Source: Caenorhabditis elegans
Lineage: Eukaryota; Nematoda; Chromadorea; Rhabditida; Rhabditidae
DNA: 64,000 nt
Assembly: GCF_000002985.6 (NCBI RefSeq)
Contig: NC_003283.11
Location: 5,642,001 to 5,706,000 of the forward strand
Direction of reading: 5' to 3'
Each line of letters starts with the position of its first letter. The stretch's first letter is position 1. Below, one piece after another: positions 47,595-58,892 of this stretch. Below the pieces are notes generated by a model. The model did not search any database. It saw nothing but the letters and a program-made list of their open reading frames with translations, and was not told the DNA's origin. Position numbers and translations under genes: made by a program.

Positions 47595-47819
47595 TTACCG
47601 GTAACAGAGAGTGTTGATAGTTAGAGAGTGACAGACATCCGGGACCCAATGGGGCGGGGCGCGCGGAAGAGACGATTTGTCTCGATTTACGAAATGATGA
47701 CAACGAGGAAAATTTCGTAAATCGACACAAATCGTCTCTTCCGCGCGCCCCGCCCCATTGGGTCCGTGTCTGTCACTCTCTAACTATCTACACTCTCTGT
47801 ACCGGTAATATATATATAT
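47595..47819. repeat. GC-rich perfect-like inverted repeat, ATTACCGGTA termini
   Basis: About 110-base arms. Left: TACCGGTAACAGAGAGTG...GGGACCCAATGGGGCGGGGC...GAAGAGACGATTTGT. Right arm is its near-exact reverse complement, ending GAGTGTAGATAG-complement then TACCGGTAAT. The GC-rich core (GGGGCGGGGCGCGCGGAAG) contrasts sharply with the flanks. Confidence 0.9.
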
Positions 47820-47908
47820 AAATCGGTTCCACGGCTTTAATTTAATTATTTATTGAATTCAATAATAATTATAAATTATTTCGCTTTCATGAAGACGTGA
47901 GTAACTTT

Positions 47909-48025
47909 TTTCCTCGTTGTCATCATTTCGTAAATCGACACAAATCGTCTCTTCCGCGCGCCCCGCCCCATAGGGTCCCGGATGACTGTCACTCTCTAAC
48001 TATCTACACTCTTTGTACCGGTAAT
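47909..48025. repeat. Third copy of the GC-rich arm
   Basis: A single right-type arm, TCCTCGTTGTCATCATTTCG through CCCATAGGGTCCCGG to CTTTGTACCGGTAAT. It differs from the other arms by few changes. It lies about 90 bases beyond the complete palindrome. Confidence 0.87.
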
Positions 48026-48150
48026 ACGACAAATGCTCATTGATTCCAAAATAATTGATTACATGTTCCTATTGCCTTTTTATATGTTTTTGCTTGAATG
48101 TTATGAAATAGACCTTTATTAACCCATCAATAAAATTTGAAAAACAAAAT

Positions 48151-49556
48151 TTACTGGGCGGCCGGTGCTTTAGTCTCCATCGTTTTCTCCCATTCTTGTC
48201 CATTAAAGTATGTCCAGTTGACACCTTTGAGGGTCTTTCCGTCGATACAGTGAGGCATGATTGCTGAAATTATTCAACTGTTTTACATTTTATCAATCAA
48301 AATACTGATTCTCACGTGGTGTCAGAATGTCCCATGCGTGTTGACGTCACAATTTTCTAAAGAAAAATTCCTACATTTTTGGTAGATCAAGCCACGACGG
48401 GACGGCCTGACACCACGTGGATTCTGGCTTACCAACTGCGTCTGGGTTAGACCGCGGATGATAGAAGCTTTGAACCCCACAAATCGAACAGAACTTGTGT
48501 TGAGCAAGCCCAGTGTTAAAACGATAGACTGTGATTTTATCCTCTCCCTGAAAAAATAAGCAACAACATTTCTTGAAATTATGATCTAGGTATGCAATTC
48601 TTCTTATCAATATTAAATTTAATCTGAAATAATAATCCTAATTAATATCATTAATTTTACTAAAAATAAAATCTTCTTATCATCAATAATATGTATTAAT
48701 TACTCGGGTATGACCCACCGCTACCGGAATGCCGATTCGAGAAACTTAGACGGTACTCGTACGTATTTCGGTCTAGAAACAAAACTTTTCAAAATTATTT
48801 GTAAAAGTTTTTGTCAAAAAGTGCCAAAAACTCGCAGGAAAACTTTTTTGTAATCGACGACTTCCAAAAAAAAAGTTTTTTCTTTCGAATATTTTTGGTG
48901 ACAATCCTGATGATTATAAGGTATACCTCCAATAGTTTGAATCTATCCAGTTTGATAATGCAGTGCTGATTTTGCTTCTTGTCGCAAACTGAGCAACTGA
49001 AATTTGAAAATTCGTATTATAACTTTGTTATAGTGTGTTAGTGGGTTAGTATGTTAGTGTGTTTGTGTATAGTGTGTTATGTTATTGGGAAAACATATGT
49101 TTTAAAGAAAAAAAAAATGCAACTTAGTGGTATTCCTAAAAAAATAACAGCTACTGTCGGACCAACATACATATATGTATTTCGATAAAATTTGACAAAA
49201 AATAAGTGCCGGGCGCCGCAGGTTTCTGCTGTGCACAGTTCACTTTGAAAGCTTATAGTTCGGTTAAGTTTTAAAGTATTAACATATTATTGAAAAAATA
49301 AATAACAAATATTTTACCAGTTGATAATTTCTGAATATAACATATGCCAAATGAGACATAAGCTGTCAAAGTTTCACAATGGGGTGACATGCCTAGTCAA
49401 CGGGAGAAAGCCTCAGATGCCGTTCTTTGAAGTTCAAACAGTGTTAATTTCAAAAAAGACTCACTTGCATCTGCAACCATCGAGAACCTCTGGTCCTGTA
49501 AAACTCCACTTCACCGCCCCACAATGACAACTTCCAAAATGTTGCACCTCTGACAT
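48151..49556 (-). CDS. CENP-V/GFA-domain zinc protein
   Basis: Four exons on the minus strand: 49465-49556, 48927-48996, 48433-48547, 48151-48263, giving 129 residues. GFA-type metal ligands are present: SCHCGAVKWSF, CRCNCSVCDKK and later KFCSICGVQSFYHPRSNPD. The family includes bacterial Gfa-like proteins and human CENPV; it binds Zn and the cellular role in worms is not known to me. The C-terminus reads KGVNWTYFNGQEWEK. The start ATG is preceded by 12 bases and an ATTTCAG acceptor; the frame upstream (IIEL) is open, so a further 5' exon is possible. Intron 3 contains a MITE copy. Confidence 0.87.
48313..48422. repeat. Palindromic MITE, CACGTGG-ended, copy 3
   Basis: Inside an intron of the CENP-V-like gene. 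Starts TCACGTGGTGTCAGAATGTCCC and ends GGACGGCCTGACACCACGTGG. Core GTGTTGACGTCACAATTTTC and TTTTTGGTAGATCAAGCC match the copies at 13,345 and 35,270. Confidence 0.85.
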
Positions 49557-50989
49557 TAATTCGATAATCTGAAATTTTAAATAATTATATACTACGAATG
49601 CACTTACATTAAATATAATATTAAACCACGCCAAACGTTTAAAAATTGAAACTAAATTTTGAAGAACAACTTTTGTAATTTGCCAAATTTTCAAAAATGT
49701 TGGACTTTCAAACGTTTTTAGAGCAATGCAAAATGTCTGTCCTCTAACAATGTTTAATATTTTTATTATTTAGGTACGGCTCTTGCGGGCCAGCCTAAAT
49801 TATTTATTGACTTTTTATTTTCTTTTCTTGATTCAAGTCAATAAACAATACAATACAATATTTAAAGCATACAAATTCGAAAAACAATTGGTCAACTTCC
49901 AAAATTATGGTGGGTGAAAACGGAGTATTCGTCACATTTTGATTGTTACTTATTGTTGTAAAAAATTTACAGTGTATATAAAGGTATGCACAAATTATTT
50001 TTGAGGATAAGTTTTTCATATAAAACTTTGACAGAAAGTTGCTTCTAAATACTGAGATAAATACATAGTATACAACAGTTATAAAATAATTAAAACAAAG
50101 AAAAATCTGATGGGCTACTACTGTGAGTGTTTATCAATATCGAAATTTTAATCAATACATATCAAATTTCCAATCTTATCAATAGTCATCATGATATCAT
50201 GCATAAACTACAGAGATTCCCCCTTCTTTTGAAAATTCCAATTGATTCTGGAAATGAGAGCAATTTACATGCAAAGATACAGTTTAATGTCTTTATATCA
50301 CCAATCGGAAACCAACAAAAAATGTCTGTCTATACCATCTTTTTGAACAGGTTTATCACGGAGAGCGGTGCCCCGTCAAATTTATGAGGGAATCCGTCGA
50401 AAGATAGCAGAAGATGAAGGAGGTTATAAAAATTCACTTGCGCCAAAAAAGGAGGTCTTCAGGAGATAACTTTAAGTAAGGAGACTACTGTATCGGAACA
50501 ATTAAACCGTTTATGCTGTGAGATTAAAGAGCACCTCGCATAAAATTGAGTTAACGAGGAGTTTTATTTCATTTTAGGTTTTTTGTAATGACAAAACTGT
50601 TTTAGAGCAAAAAAATTAATTTTAAAAAATAAAATAAGTTCCGGGTAACTTCCTAACTTTTTTTAGCTGATATATATTTTTTAGAATATTGTTGGAATTT
50701 ATGTTATGAACTATGATATTTTATTTGACGGTAGTTTCTAAAATATTTGATCGCCACAAGTATCCATTCTCGGAGCAACGTTTCTGTGCTTTCTGTCCGA
50801 TCTTGCTTTTTTTATATCTATGAACTGATGACTTTTCAAAAAAGTTTTTTCAATTGAAATGTATATTTTTGATTTCACAGTTAAGTAATTTGTTTCTTGT
50901 TTCTTGTCTTTGCCGAAAAAAATTGAAAAAAAAAACAACTCTGACAATATGGCACCAAGCTTTCAATGAGGACGATTTTGACCTTATAG

Positions 50990-51295
50990 ACCAGGGGTGC
51001 GCGGCAATCGGTAATTTCGGCAATTGCCAAAATTGCCGATTTTCGGTAAATTTTCAGACCTAATTATACTTTAGGAATTGAAAAAAACGTCACCTTGTTT
51101 TTTAGCATTCGGTTAATAATGTTTTAAAAGAAAACGGTCAATCATTAAAAGACTAAATCATTTTGAGCTTGAAAACAGAAAATTGTTAATTAAAAATTCA
51201 TGTTTGGGCTCTTAAATATAAGTAAAAAGTATCAAATTTATATTTCCGGCAATCGACAATTCCGGTAATTGCCGGTTTTCAAAAAATAAACTTTT
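50990..51295. repeat. CGGCAATTGCCG palindromic repeat
   Basis: Left: GCGGCAATCGGTAATTTCGGCAATTGCCAAAATTGCCG. Right: TTCCGGCAATCGACAATTCCGGTAATTGCCGG. A common nematode dispersed repeat rich in GGCAA/TTGCC words. Confidence 0.72.
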
Positions 51296-54200
51296 CGCTT
51301 TTGGCCAATTTTTTTGTGACAGTCTTGGTTGTGCTCCCCCGTATAAATATTTGGTGATGACCCACTCAGAACTTAACTTTTCAAGTTTTGGTCCCAATAT
51401 GGTCCCTCCTGTTGGGCTGATTGTGCCATGGAGGTTTTTTTTAATGAAATTGCAGAATTCAAACCGTGATGGCGTGCTAAAATGTTTGAGATATACTATA
51501 TGTAAACCCTTCTAACTATTTTTTTAGTCGGATTTCCGCACGATCCACCAACGAGCGTTCAGAGGATAAACAACAATGTTCCAGTTACAGCTATCACTTT
51601 TCTGCAAATGCTTTTCAATTGATAGTTCTTTGCAAGAAGCCTCCTTTCATGTATTCCCTAGAAAACTAGAATTGATATCGTTATCTCAGCCAGTCTGATC
51701 CTTGTTAATGACCTTGCACTTGGTAAAACTTGAGCGTTAGGCGGAATATCCGCCGCCAGCCTGGCGTCCCTCTACATAGATAATGCCCATCACATGACAA
51801 CATGTTTTGATTATCAAAACAATAGAGACGAGAAGAATCGTTAATCTTTGTACTTGCAAATCGGATTGTTGAGAATTGTTGTGGCTGTTCTTAAGATCAT
51901 GAAAAAACTGTCGGAAACCCGTGCAAAGGTGGCTGTATACTCCGAAAAAACACGTACTTGAAATGTTCAAGCGTTCCATAAAAACCGTGATAACTTCCCA
52001 ATCCCTCTCTGGTTTACAACCTATTCGTTTTCCACGAGAAGACTTGTTAGTACCACCATTTTTCGTTTTATCTTCTTTTTCTCCGTATCACCAAAGAGAA
52101 ATTGACAGGGAAAAGAACACCGGATATTTTTTTTTTGAAAATTGAGTGGACAATTAATTTATTTTGTTTGTTTTTGGTCTCCCCTACAATCAAATTTTAA
52201 TTCGAAATTCAAATACAACAAATTAAGTTGTAGTTGATCCAATTACAATACTAACCTAATTATGATAGGCAAAGTTCAAATTTCAAATGACTTCCTGAAA
52301 AACAACAACCCATCTCGTGCCTCCAAATGTTAGAATTACAGTGGAAGTATACAATGGGAAAACCTCAGTGATTATTTGGCAAACTAGATAGAAACATGTG
52401 GAATAATGTGTTCTTTTGAGAAAAGCGCCTATTTGTTCACAGTTTCAAAAAATTCAATTTCATAGTTCTCTGAAGAAAAAACCGGCGGAAAGATATTGAT
52501 AAGATTACGGTATGATTATCACATTGACTTTTTTTTGAAAATCGCCTCAAAGATTGTATCAACTGCGCCTGAATCATTTAAAGTTTTTGAAGATTTACGA
52601 GTTAGTGGACTGGAGTCTACGACATACGGAAATGTTTCAGGAATGAGCTATTTTTTTAGAATTAAAAAAAGGAAAAGATGAAATTAAAAAATAAAGTTTT
52701 CTAAGCTATAGTTTTTCAGATGGGAGAGAAAGTGCAATTTAATGTAGATATTGTTCAAAAACAGTGCATTATGATAATTAAAATTACTCAACATTATCAA
52801 AACTTCCTTAAAACATTAAAAAAAAACAAAACCATCTTGAAAATGCGTAAATAATTCCTGTGGTTTCTCTGTGAGCTTCGGAAATTAAAATTTCATAAAC
52901 TTCATTTTTCTACATCAAATGAACGAATCTGAAAAAATTAGTACCAACAGGTACTAATTTTTATCTGTAGGTACTAATATATAGCGACCACTACACTAAT
53001 GTCGTGGCGTGACCCACGCAGAGAACATAATTTACGATAGTAATTTTTGCATGCTCTGAGAATATTGTGTCTGAATAGTACCGGAAACCCGGATTATGGA
53101 CGATCCGATACTCTTTTGGGTGAGGAAAGTCTCTATGTTGTTTTACGTGCCTAGCTCATGCCTAGCACATGTCTGCCTACAAACAATAGTCCTGTAAAAA
53201 AATACTCCCGGTTCAATCTGATTTTAAATTTAACTCACAATAAGTCTTGTGGCGGGTATATGAAAAAATGAACTTTTAGGTTTAATAACTTCAGTTACTT
53301 CACATAAAAATCAATTCCCTGCCACCTTTTTTAATATTATTTTTGATGCACAGCTACATCCAAAAGATCTCTGCAAATTTTGCAATAACCTTTGTCCCCA
53401 GAAACTATTCGAAATGAGTTTTGTATTTTGGTAACCTCAATTCCAAGTGGTTCATATCTACTTATTCATTTCCTCGATTTTTTTTATTTTCATCGAAACC
53501 TTTTCCTCATTCAAACCACCTTCACCTCCCACGCTTTGCCGTTTCACAGATGACCCTCATTGACTGTAGACGTGGGTGTCCGGTGAGTCAATACGAATAT
53601 ATCCTTGTCTGGTTTTTCACGAAATAAAAATGAATGAACTTTTTTGTCGCGGTTGCTGTGGAAACTTTTATCAAAAATCGTTTTCCTTTTCAATCATTCT
53701 GTTTCCATATTATAAATCAACTGAATACTGACACTTTTTATGTTGCGATTTGATTAGACCATCAACAACACACCACTTTCAAAGGCACTGTAAGAAGTGC
53801 GTCGGAAACTGCGAAAAAAAGTGAGTGTAGTGACACTTTGATCGCGGAGGCCGCGGTTAGGTTTTTCGAGAAAAGAAAATCAGCCGTTGGTCGTTCGTCT
53901 AGGTAATTGAAAGTGCGTGTACTTCGAAGTACATGGTTATTCTTTTTACTAACATGAGACCCATGACATTTAGTTGTTTCTTGGTAGTAATGTTATGACC
54001 GTAAAGAAAGTATTTTAAGTTTGATAAGCATTGTTCGCGTGCCACGTCATAAGTGGCTACAATCAAGTTTTGGTGTAAATTGTGGAAGTTTCAAATTATT
54101 CACTCTATTAGAGATGCATGCAGACTTTCGGTAGGTTTTATAAGGACTACAGTCACATTTTTGTAATTCGACCAAAGATTTGAATTTTTGGAAAACAAGA

Positions 54201-54544
54201 CTAAAAGAAAAGTTTAGAAGTTCTTTCAAAAAGGACAATTTTCGAAGAAGTTGCACCGCAAGGTACTCAAGAGGACTGTCTTGCAAAAAAGGGAAACAAA
54301 AATACAAAAACTACACGTACACAGTTACAAGCGAGTGTTCTTATCAAACCGTTATTTGTGATTTTTCTCACTATCAGAAATATGTTCCCACGTTTTTGCT
54401 TTAAATGGGAATGGTCAATTTTTGTAGTTGCAAGGTGATGCCATTTGAAAACACAAATTAGGTAGTTTGAGTGTTCCCAAAAGGTTCAAGCCGTGAACAC
54501 AGTTAAATTGCGATGTGAGCATAATGCCGCGAAAATTTAAATTT

Positions 54545-54815
54545 TTTGATCTATCAATACGGTACCCGTATCTGGATCGAAAATTTTTAGTCTAATGCGA
54601 ACAAAGTATTGTAATTTTAAACTCTCGTTTCTGCGGAATTTTCCTTGTTTTTTATGTGATTTTTCGATGAGATTTAATTGAAAAACGCAAGTATAAAATT
54701 ATGTATAAGCACTTAAATTTTAACAATTTGTGAGAAAAACTTTAAAAAAAATCAATGCAAACTCTACAGTAAGGAAAGTTTGAAATTACAGTACTCTTCA
54801 AAGGTGCGTCCAAAA
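54545..54815. repeat. Palindromic repeat, CTACAGTA family
   Basis: Left end TACGGTACCCGTATCTGGATCG; right end ACTCTACAGTAAGGAAAGTTTG and ATTACAGTACTCTTCAAAGG. Related to the GGTCTCG family elsewhere in the window but more diverged. Confidence 0.5.
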
Positions 54816-54934
54816 TTTGGGTAATAGGTCAACTTTTGGACAAACTTTTGGCAACTTATTTTTTAGGAAAAGTTTGGTAATACCTTTGTACAGTTTTTGG
54901 ACTTGCTTTCTGATAGGGTTCAATAGCAAATTTA

Positions 54935-55290
54935 GCCAAATTCGGCATTTGGCTCCAGTTTCTTGCCCAAGATTGATCCAAAAATATTAACTTGGATCAG
55001 GCTAACCTTGGGCAAAAGTTGGGCAACACTTTGGCAAAACTTGGATTCAAGCTGCACCAAAGTTTAACTCACCCAACTCTTGCCAAAATTTTACCAAAGT
55101 TTGAAATAGCGCAAGAAAAGATTGGGCCTTTGTCAGGAGTTATGTGAAACTTGGGTTAAACTCTGATGCAGCCTGAATTAAATTGAATTCAAAGTCTTGC
55201 CAAATTTTTGTCCAAGTTCAGCCCGCTTCTTATCCAAATTAATATTTTTTGGGCCAAACTTGGGCAAGAAGCTGGAGCCCAATGACGAGA
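54935..55290. repeat. Long inverted repeat, CTTGCCCAAG/CTTGGGCAAG arms
   Basis: Left arm: GGCTCCAGTTTCTTGCCCAAGATTG...AATATTAACTTGGATCAGGC. Right arm: CCAAATTAATATTTTTTGGGCC...CTTGGGCAAGAAGCTGGAGCCC. The interior repeats TTGGGCAA and GGCAAAACTT words. A weaker relative lies at about 62,200-62,375 (GGAGCTAGTTTCTTGC...GGGCAAGGAGCTAGG). Confidence 0.75.
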
Positions 55291-58113
55291 AGAGTGGCAG
55301 AATATTTGTTAAAAAATTTGAATTGCTTGGCATTAGCTGTTAAAATATAGAATTTGGTAGCAAGTACAGTATCTGCAAGAATTACTGTAACTAAAAGTTG
55401 TCCTGTTCTCTAAAAAGTATCTTACCCAGTGACCATGATCGTCTACGATTTCATTTCTTCATGTTCAATAAACAGAATAGCTAACCAACTAGCAATGATC
55501 AATGGGAGAAAGGATTGAAACAAAAAAATCCCCCGAATATATGTGTTTATTGTTGCAATATAATCTTGGAAAGGTCGCGAGAAATAAGAAATAAACAAGA
55601 AGATCTTCAGTCATCTTTTTTCCCCCAAAATTTTCATTTACTCCTACTACATCGTCTTTTCGCCTTTTGTCTGCGATTTTTTCTCAATTCTCATTTCATT
55701 CTCGTTGTCAGTTTCCGATCGTCATTCTCGCACACACATCTACTGAGATCCGCGCGTGGGAACACTCCCACTTATGCGCCGAATTTCGCCGAAACTATCA
55801 TCATCTTCATCTCTCTGTTCTTAACATTAACACAGTTGTTGTTGTTTCTTCCTTCCGTCGAGAGTTTCCTGCAAAAAAATGGAAAGTGTTCGGTCCTGCA
55901 ACAGCTGAGTTCTGGCGCGGGCATAGAGACAGACAATTACAATTAATCTGATGGTTATCACTGATAATGAGGGGAAGTAAACGGGGGATCAAAGAAATAA
56001 AAAGAAATGGATAGAAGATTATGAACGAGAAAACGAGTACAAAAAAGGTTTGAGGGGGTTTTGCAGAGAGGGGAGAGGGAACAGATTGATAAAACCGGAA
56101 ATCGTTCAAATGTTGATACAAGGTACAAGGCTGCTAGTGGTTTCTGTTTCTGCACTGCACCACCAACTTCCGGATCCAATTAATTTGAAACCTGTTGGTC
56201 GTTTAGGTTTCGATTTTTTCTGCTGATACCATACCACCGTTCAGACGTTCAGATCGAATAAAGTACAAATCGGCGGACACACACTCATCATGTTAGTGTC
56301 CATCAATTTTCAACAAACAATTTCATTATAGTGAAAAGGCTCCTCTGTGTCTCGATAAAGACCGGAAATGTGATGATTCGGGCCCTAATGCACAACGAAT
56401 GAAGTTCTCTTTGCAGTGGTCAGTTAGTCAACACACAAACGAAATGGTAAAAAGCGGCTGATTTGATTAGTTGTCAAGTGCAATAAACCTGCTGCAAGTC
56501 GATTCTCATCCAAACAAATCGGATTTTGTATGTCTGAAAAGGATGCGAACAGGGTTAAATTATAGAAAATAAATAGTACACTTGAGAAAAATGGACAATC
56601 TGTCCATTTTTCGTCTTGTTACAACGTGCTTCATTGCAAAAAAGTGTGTAGTTATCCGCCAGATGAAAGAGATATTTTGAAAATTTTCTAATGGCAGGGT
56701 TTTTAGACAAATCTATTGAAACTGAAAAATGTAGAGGTCTAAAAATGAGGAAAAAAATGTCAAGGTAAAGTTTTTTCATCTGCTCACTGCAAAACATGCA
56801 CAAAATAATATGTACAGAAAGCAATTCTGGAGAACCAACTTATTGCTAGATAGCAAGTTTTATAGAACCAACTCTAGATAAATGTACCTAAAACTTAATG
56901 ATGACCATGTTATAAAACCTAATATCCCCTTTTGCTCTACTTTGAGAGCTTATGTATATCTCAGTAGCCTTTAGTTTTATCGAAATTTCGTCAAATGTCG
57001 AAAAACGTGCAAACATATTTTGCTATATTTTGTCGATGAAACGTCTTTTAAAGTTTAAAAAACACCAAGATGTAGGTCTTCAAAGTAGATCATTAGGGGT
57101 AGTGAAGATAGTTATAACTTTCAGGAACTTTCAGTAAAATATAGAGCTTCTGTTCACATTTCAATTAATTTTTGAGTTTAAATTAATCAATAAAGAACAA
57201 AATTTGCGTGTGATCTTTTAACACCTTTAACAGACAACAGGTCAAGCCTATAAGGCCTGCTGAGGTCGCCGTAAGGCAGGCAAGGCCGGCATTGAGGCGC
57301 CTAATTGAAAGTCTCAGAAACAACGTGAAAATTTTCAGACCGTACTACTTTGAGCTATCTTCCAGTCTTCGCAATGGACAGATAAACTTATAACAATTTT
57401 CAACACATTATGTCTGATCTTACAGGGGTAGTTTTATGAAAAAGCAAAAAAAAAATACACAGATCGACTTTAGGAAACAAAACCAAAATTTGCACTTTAC
57501 ACCCATACGAATCCTGTTTGGTCACTCACTTAATTTTCCAATTTTCTCAGATGATTGAAACCTCTTTGATTAGTCAGAGAGTTCCAATCCAATTGACCTT
57601 AATATTATTCAAACCATGATTCATTTGGATTAGGAAGAGAAACATTTCAAAACCTTTTGGTTTCTAGTCTAAACTATATGTTTACTGTTCAGAATCAAAA
57701 GATGATGTGTGTGTTGAGAACATATTGAACTTGACCGGTTTCCTAACTTGAGGTAATTAGATCCACGAAGAAAAAGACAACTGTTCAGGATCTCATTAGA
57801 CTGGATTAATCTAATCATCAATGAGCTCATTACGTTCCTTCACCGGAACAACCAATTTCCATGAACTGGTTAAACCTTAGAAAGTTACAATTGACGTCAT
57901 GTGAGACACACTTTTCATAATGTAATCAGGCTCCGCCTACCACCCACACCGCCAAAGCCAGCTGGTCATCTTCTTGCAGAATACAGAAAGAAAGCAACAC
58001 AAGAAAAAAAGGCAAAAGATCATCGTTTTGAGGGGGAGGTACTGTGTGCCACACGGCGCCCCGGAAGCGAATCGAGGCGAGGTGACGCCGCCCCCATCTC
58101 TTTTCTCCGCGCA

Positions 58114-58124
58114 CGCCGAGATTC
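58114..58124 (+). promoter_or_regulatory. TATA-like box upstream of the C-type lectin
   Basis: TTCTATATAAT about 90 bases before the lectin ATG, just after a GC-rich patch (GCGCACGCCGAG). Position fits a core promoter. The transcript then begins near 58,145-58,160. Confidence 0.5.
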
Positions 58125-58213
58125 TATATAATGGTTGCGCGGTGGAGCGTCATCTTCACTAATACACATCACCAGCATTCAAACGGTCTGGTTCACTGAT
58201 TCGAACACTCAAG

Positions 58214-58892
58214 ATGGTTCTCGCTCTTATTACTCTTGTTGTTTCGGCTTTTTTGATTCCAGGTGATTACCGTACCCATTTATGTGTTCTTTGTTTTAAC
58301 TTTTATCTTTTTTTTAGAAGTTCTCGCTGATCCATGCGGTGATTCCAACTGGAGATATTTCCCACAAACCAATTCCTGTTATAAGCTCATTGAGTAAGTG
58401 AATATTTAAATTTTGGATGTATCTCTTATTCGTCCATTTTTTCAGTGAAAACCTTCCATGGACAATTGCCGAGTTCAAGTGCCTCTTCCAAGGTGCTCAT
58501 CACGTCTCCATTGACAGTCCAGAAGAGAATCAATTCGTTCACGAATTGTCTCGTTGGTCTGAGATTTGGACTGGAGCAGCTTTCTTTGGAAAAGATCAGC
58601 ATTACGTCAACTCTGATGGTTCTCGTTATGGAAACTTTGAGAACTGGAAGGACGGAAGAAAACCACCAATGAACCGTGCTCGTCGTTGCATCAAGATGGA
58701 CGGAAACGGAGAATGGTTCCAATCCTGCTGCAAGAAGAAGACTTTCACCATTTGCGAGAAGGTTTGTTACACATCTACTAGGATACATATTCTAAATCTA
58801 ACATTTTCCAGAAAGCCGCCTACTCTGCAAGCTCCTACTCTGGATCCAACAACTCCGTAAATGGATTCCGTTTCATGCGTCACCGCTCTTAA
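58214..58892 (+). CDS. clec-1: Secreted C-type lectin
   Basis: Four exons: 58214-58262, 58318-58393, 58446-58761, 58812-58892, giving 173 residues. A signal peptide (MVLALITLVVSAFLIP) leads to a single C-type lectin domain: PCGDSNWRYFPQTNSCYKLI, WTIAEFKCLFQGAHHVSIDS, FVHELSRWSEIWTGAAFFGK, NWKDGRKPP and RCIKMDGNGEWFQSCCKKKT. The EPN/QPD sugar motif and WND calcium motif are not present, so calcium-dependent sugar binding is doubtful. The tail is Ser/Tyr/Asn-rich. Codon use is strongly biased to C-ending codons (ATC, GTC, CTC, AAC), as in highly expressed worm genes. AATAAA lies at 59,061. The gene name is from memory of the region. Confidence 0.85.

Larger units (their letters stand above)
49557..58213. 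other. Large intergenic region, repeat-studded
   Basis: 8.6 kb without a convincing gene. It includes palindromic repeats at 50,990-51,295, 54,550-54,810 and 54,940-55,290, and a promoter-like CT-rich stretch at 55,600-55,920. Near 53,550 an acceptor GTTTCACAG stands right before ATGACCCTC, and a GTGAGT donor follows 33 bases later. This may be a lone short exon of a gene with long introns, but nothing to join it to was found. The longest open frames (55515-55946, 57901-58131) lack codon or splice support. Confidence 0.5.

Noticed and set aside
55515-55946. Plus-strand open frame of 143 residues
   Set aside because: CT-rich DNA gives a Phe/Leu/Ser-rich translation in two overlapping frames; no splice signals. 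More like a promoter or 5' untranslated region.
57901-58131. Open frames on both strands upstream of the lectin
   Set aside because: They overlap the promoter with the TATA-like box; GC-rich composition alone keeps the frames open.
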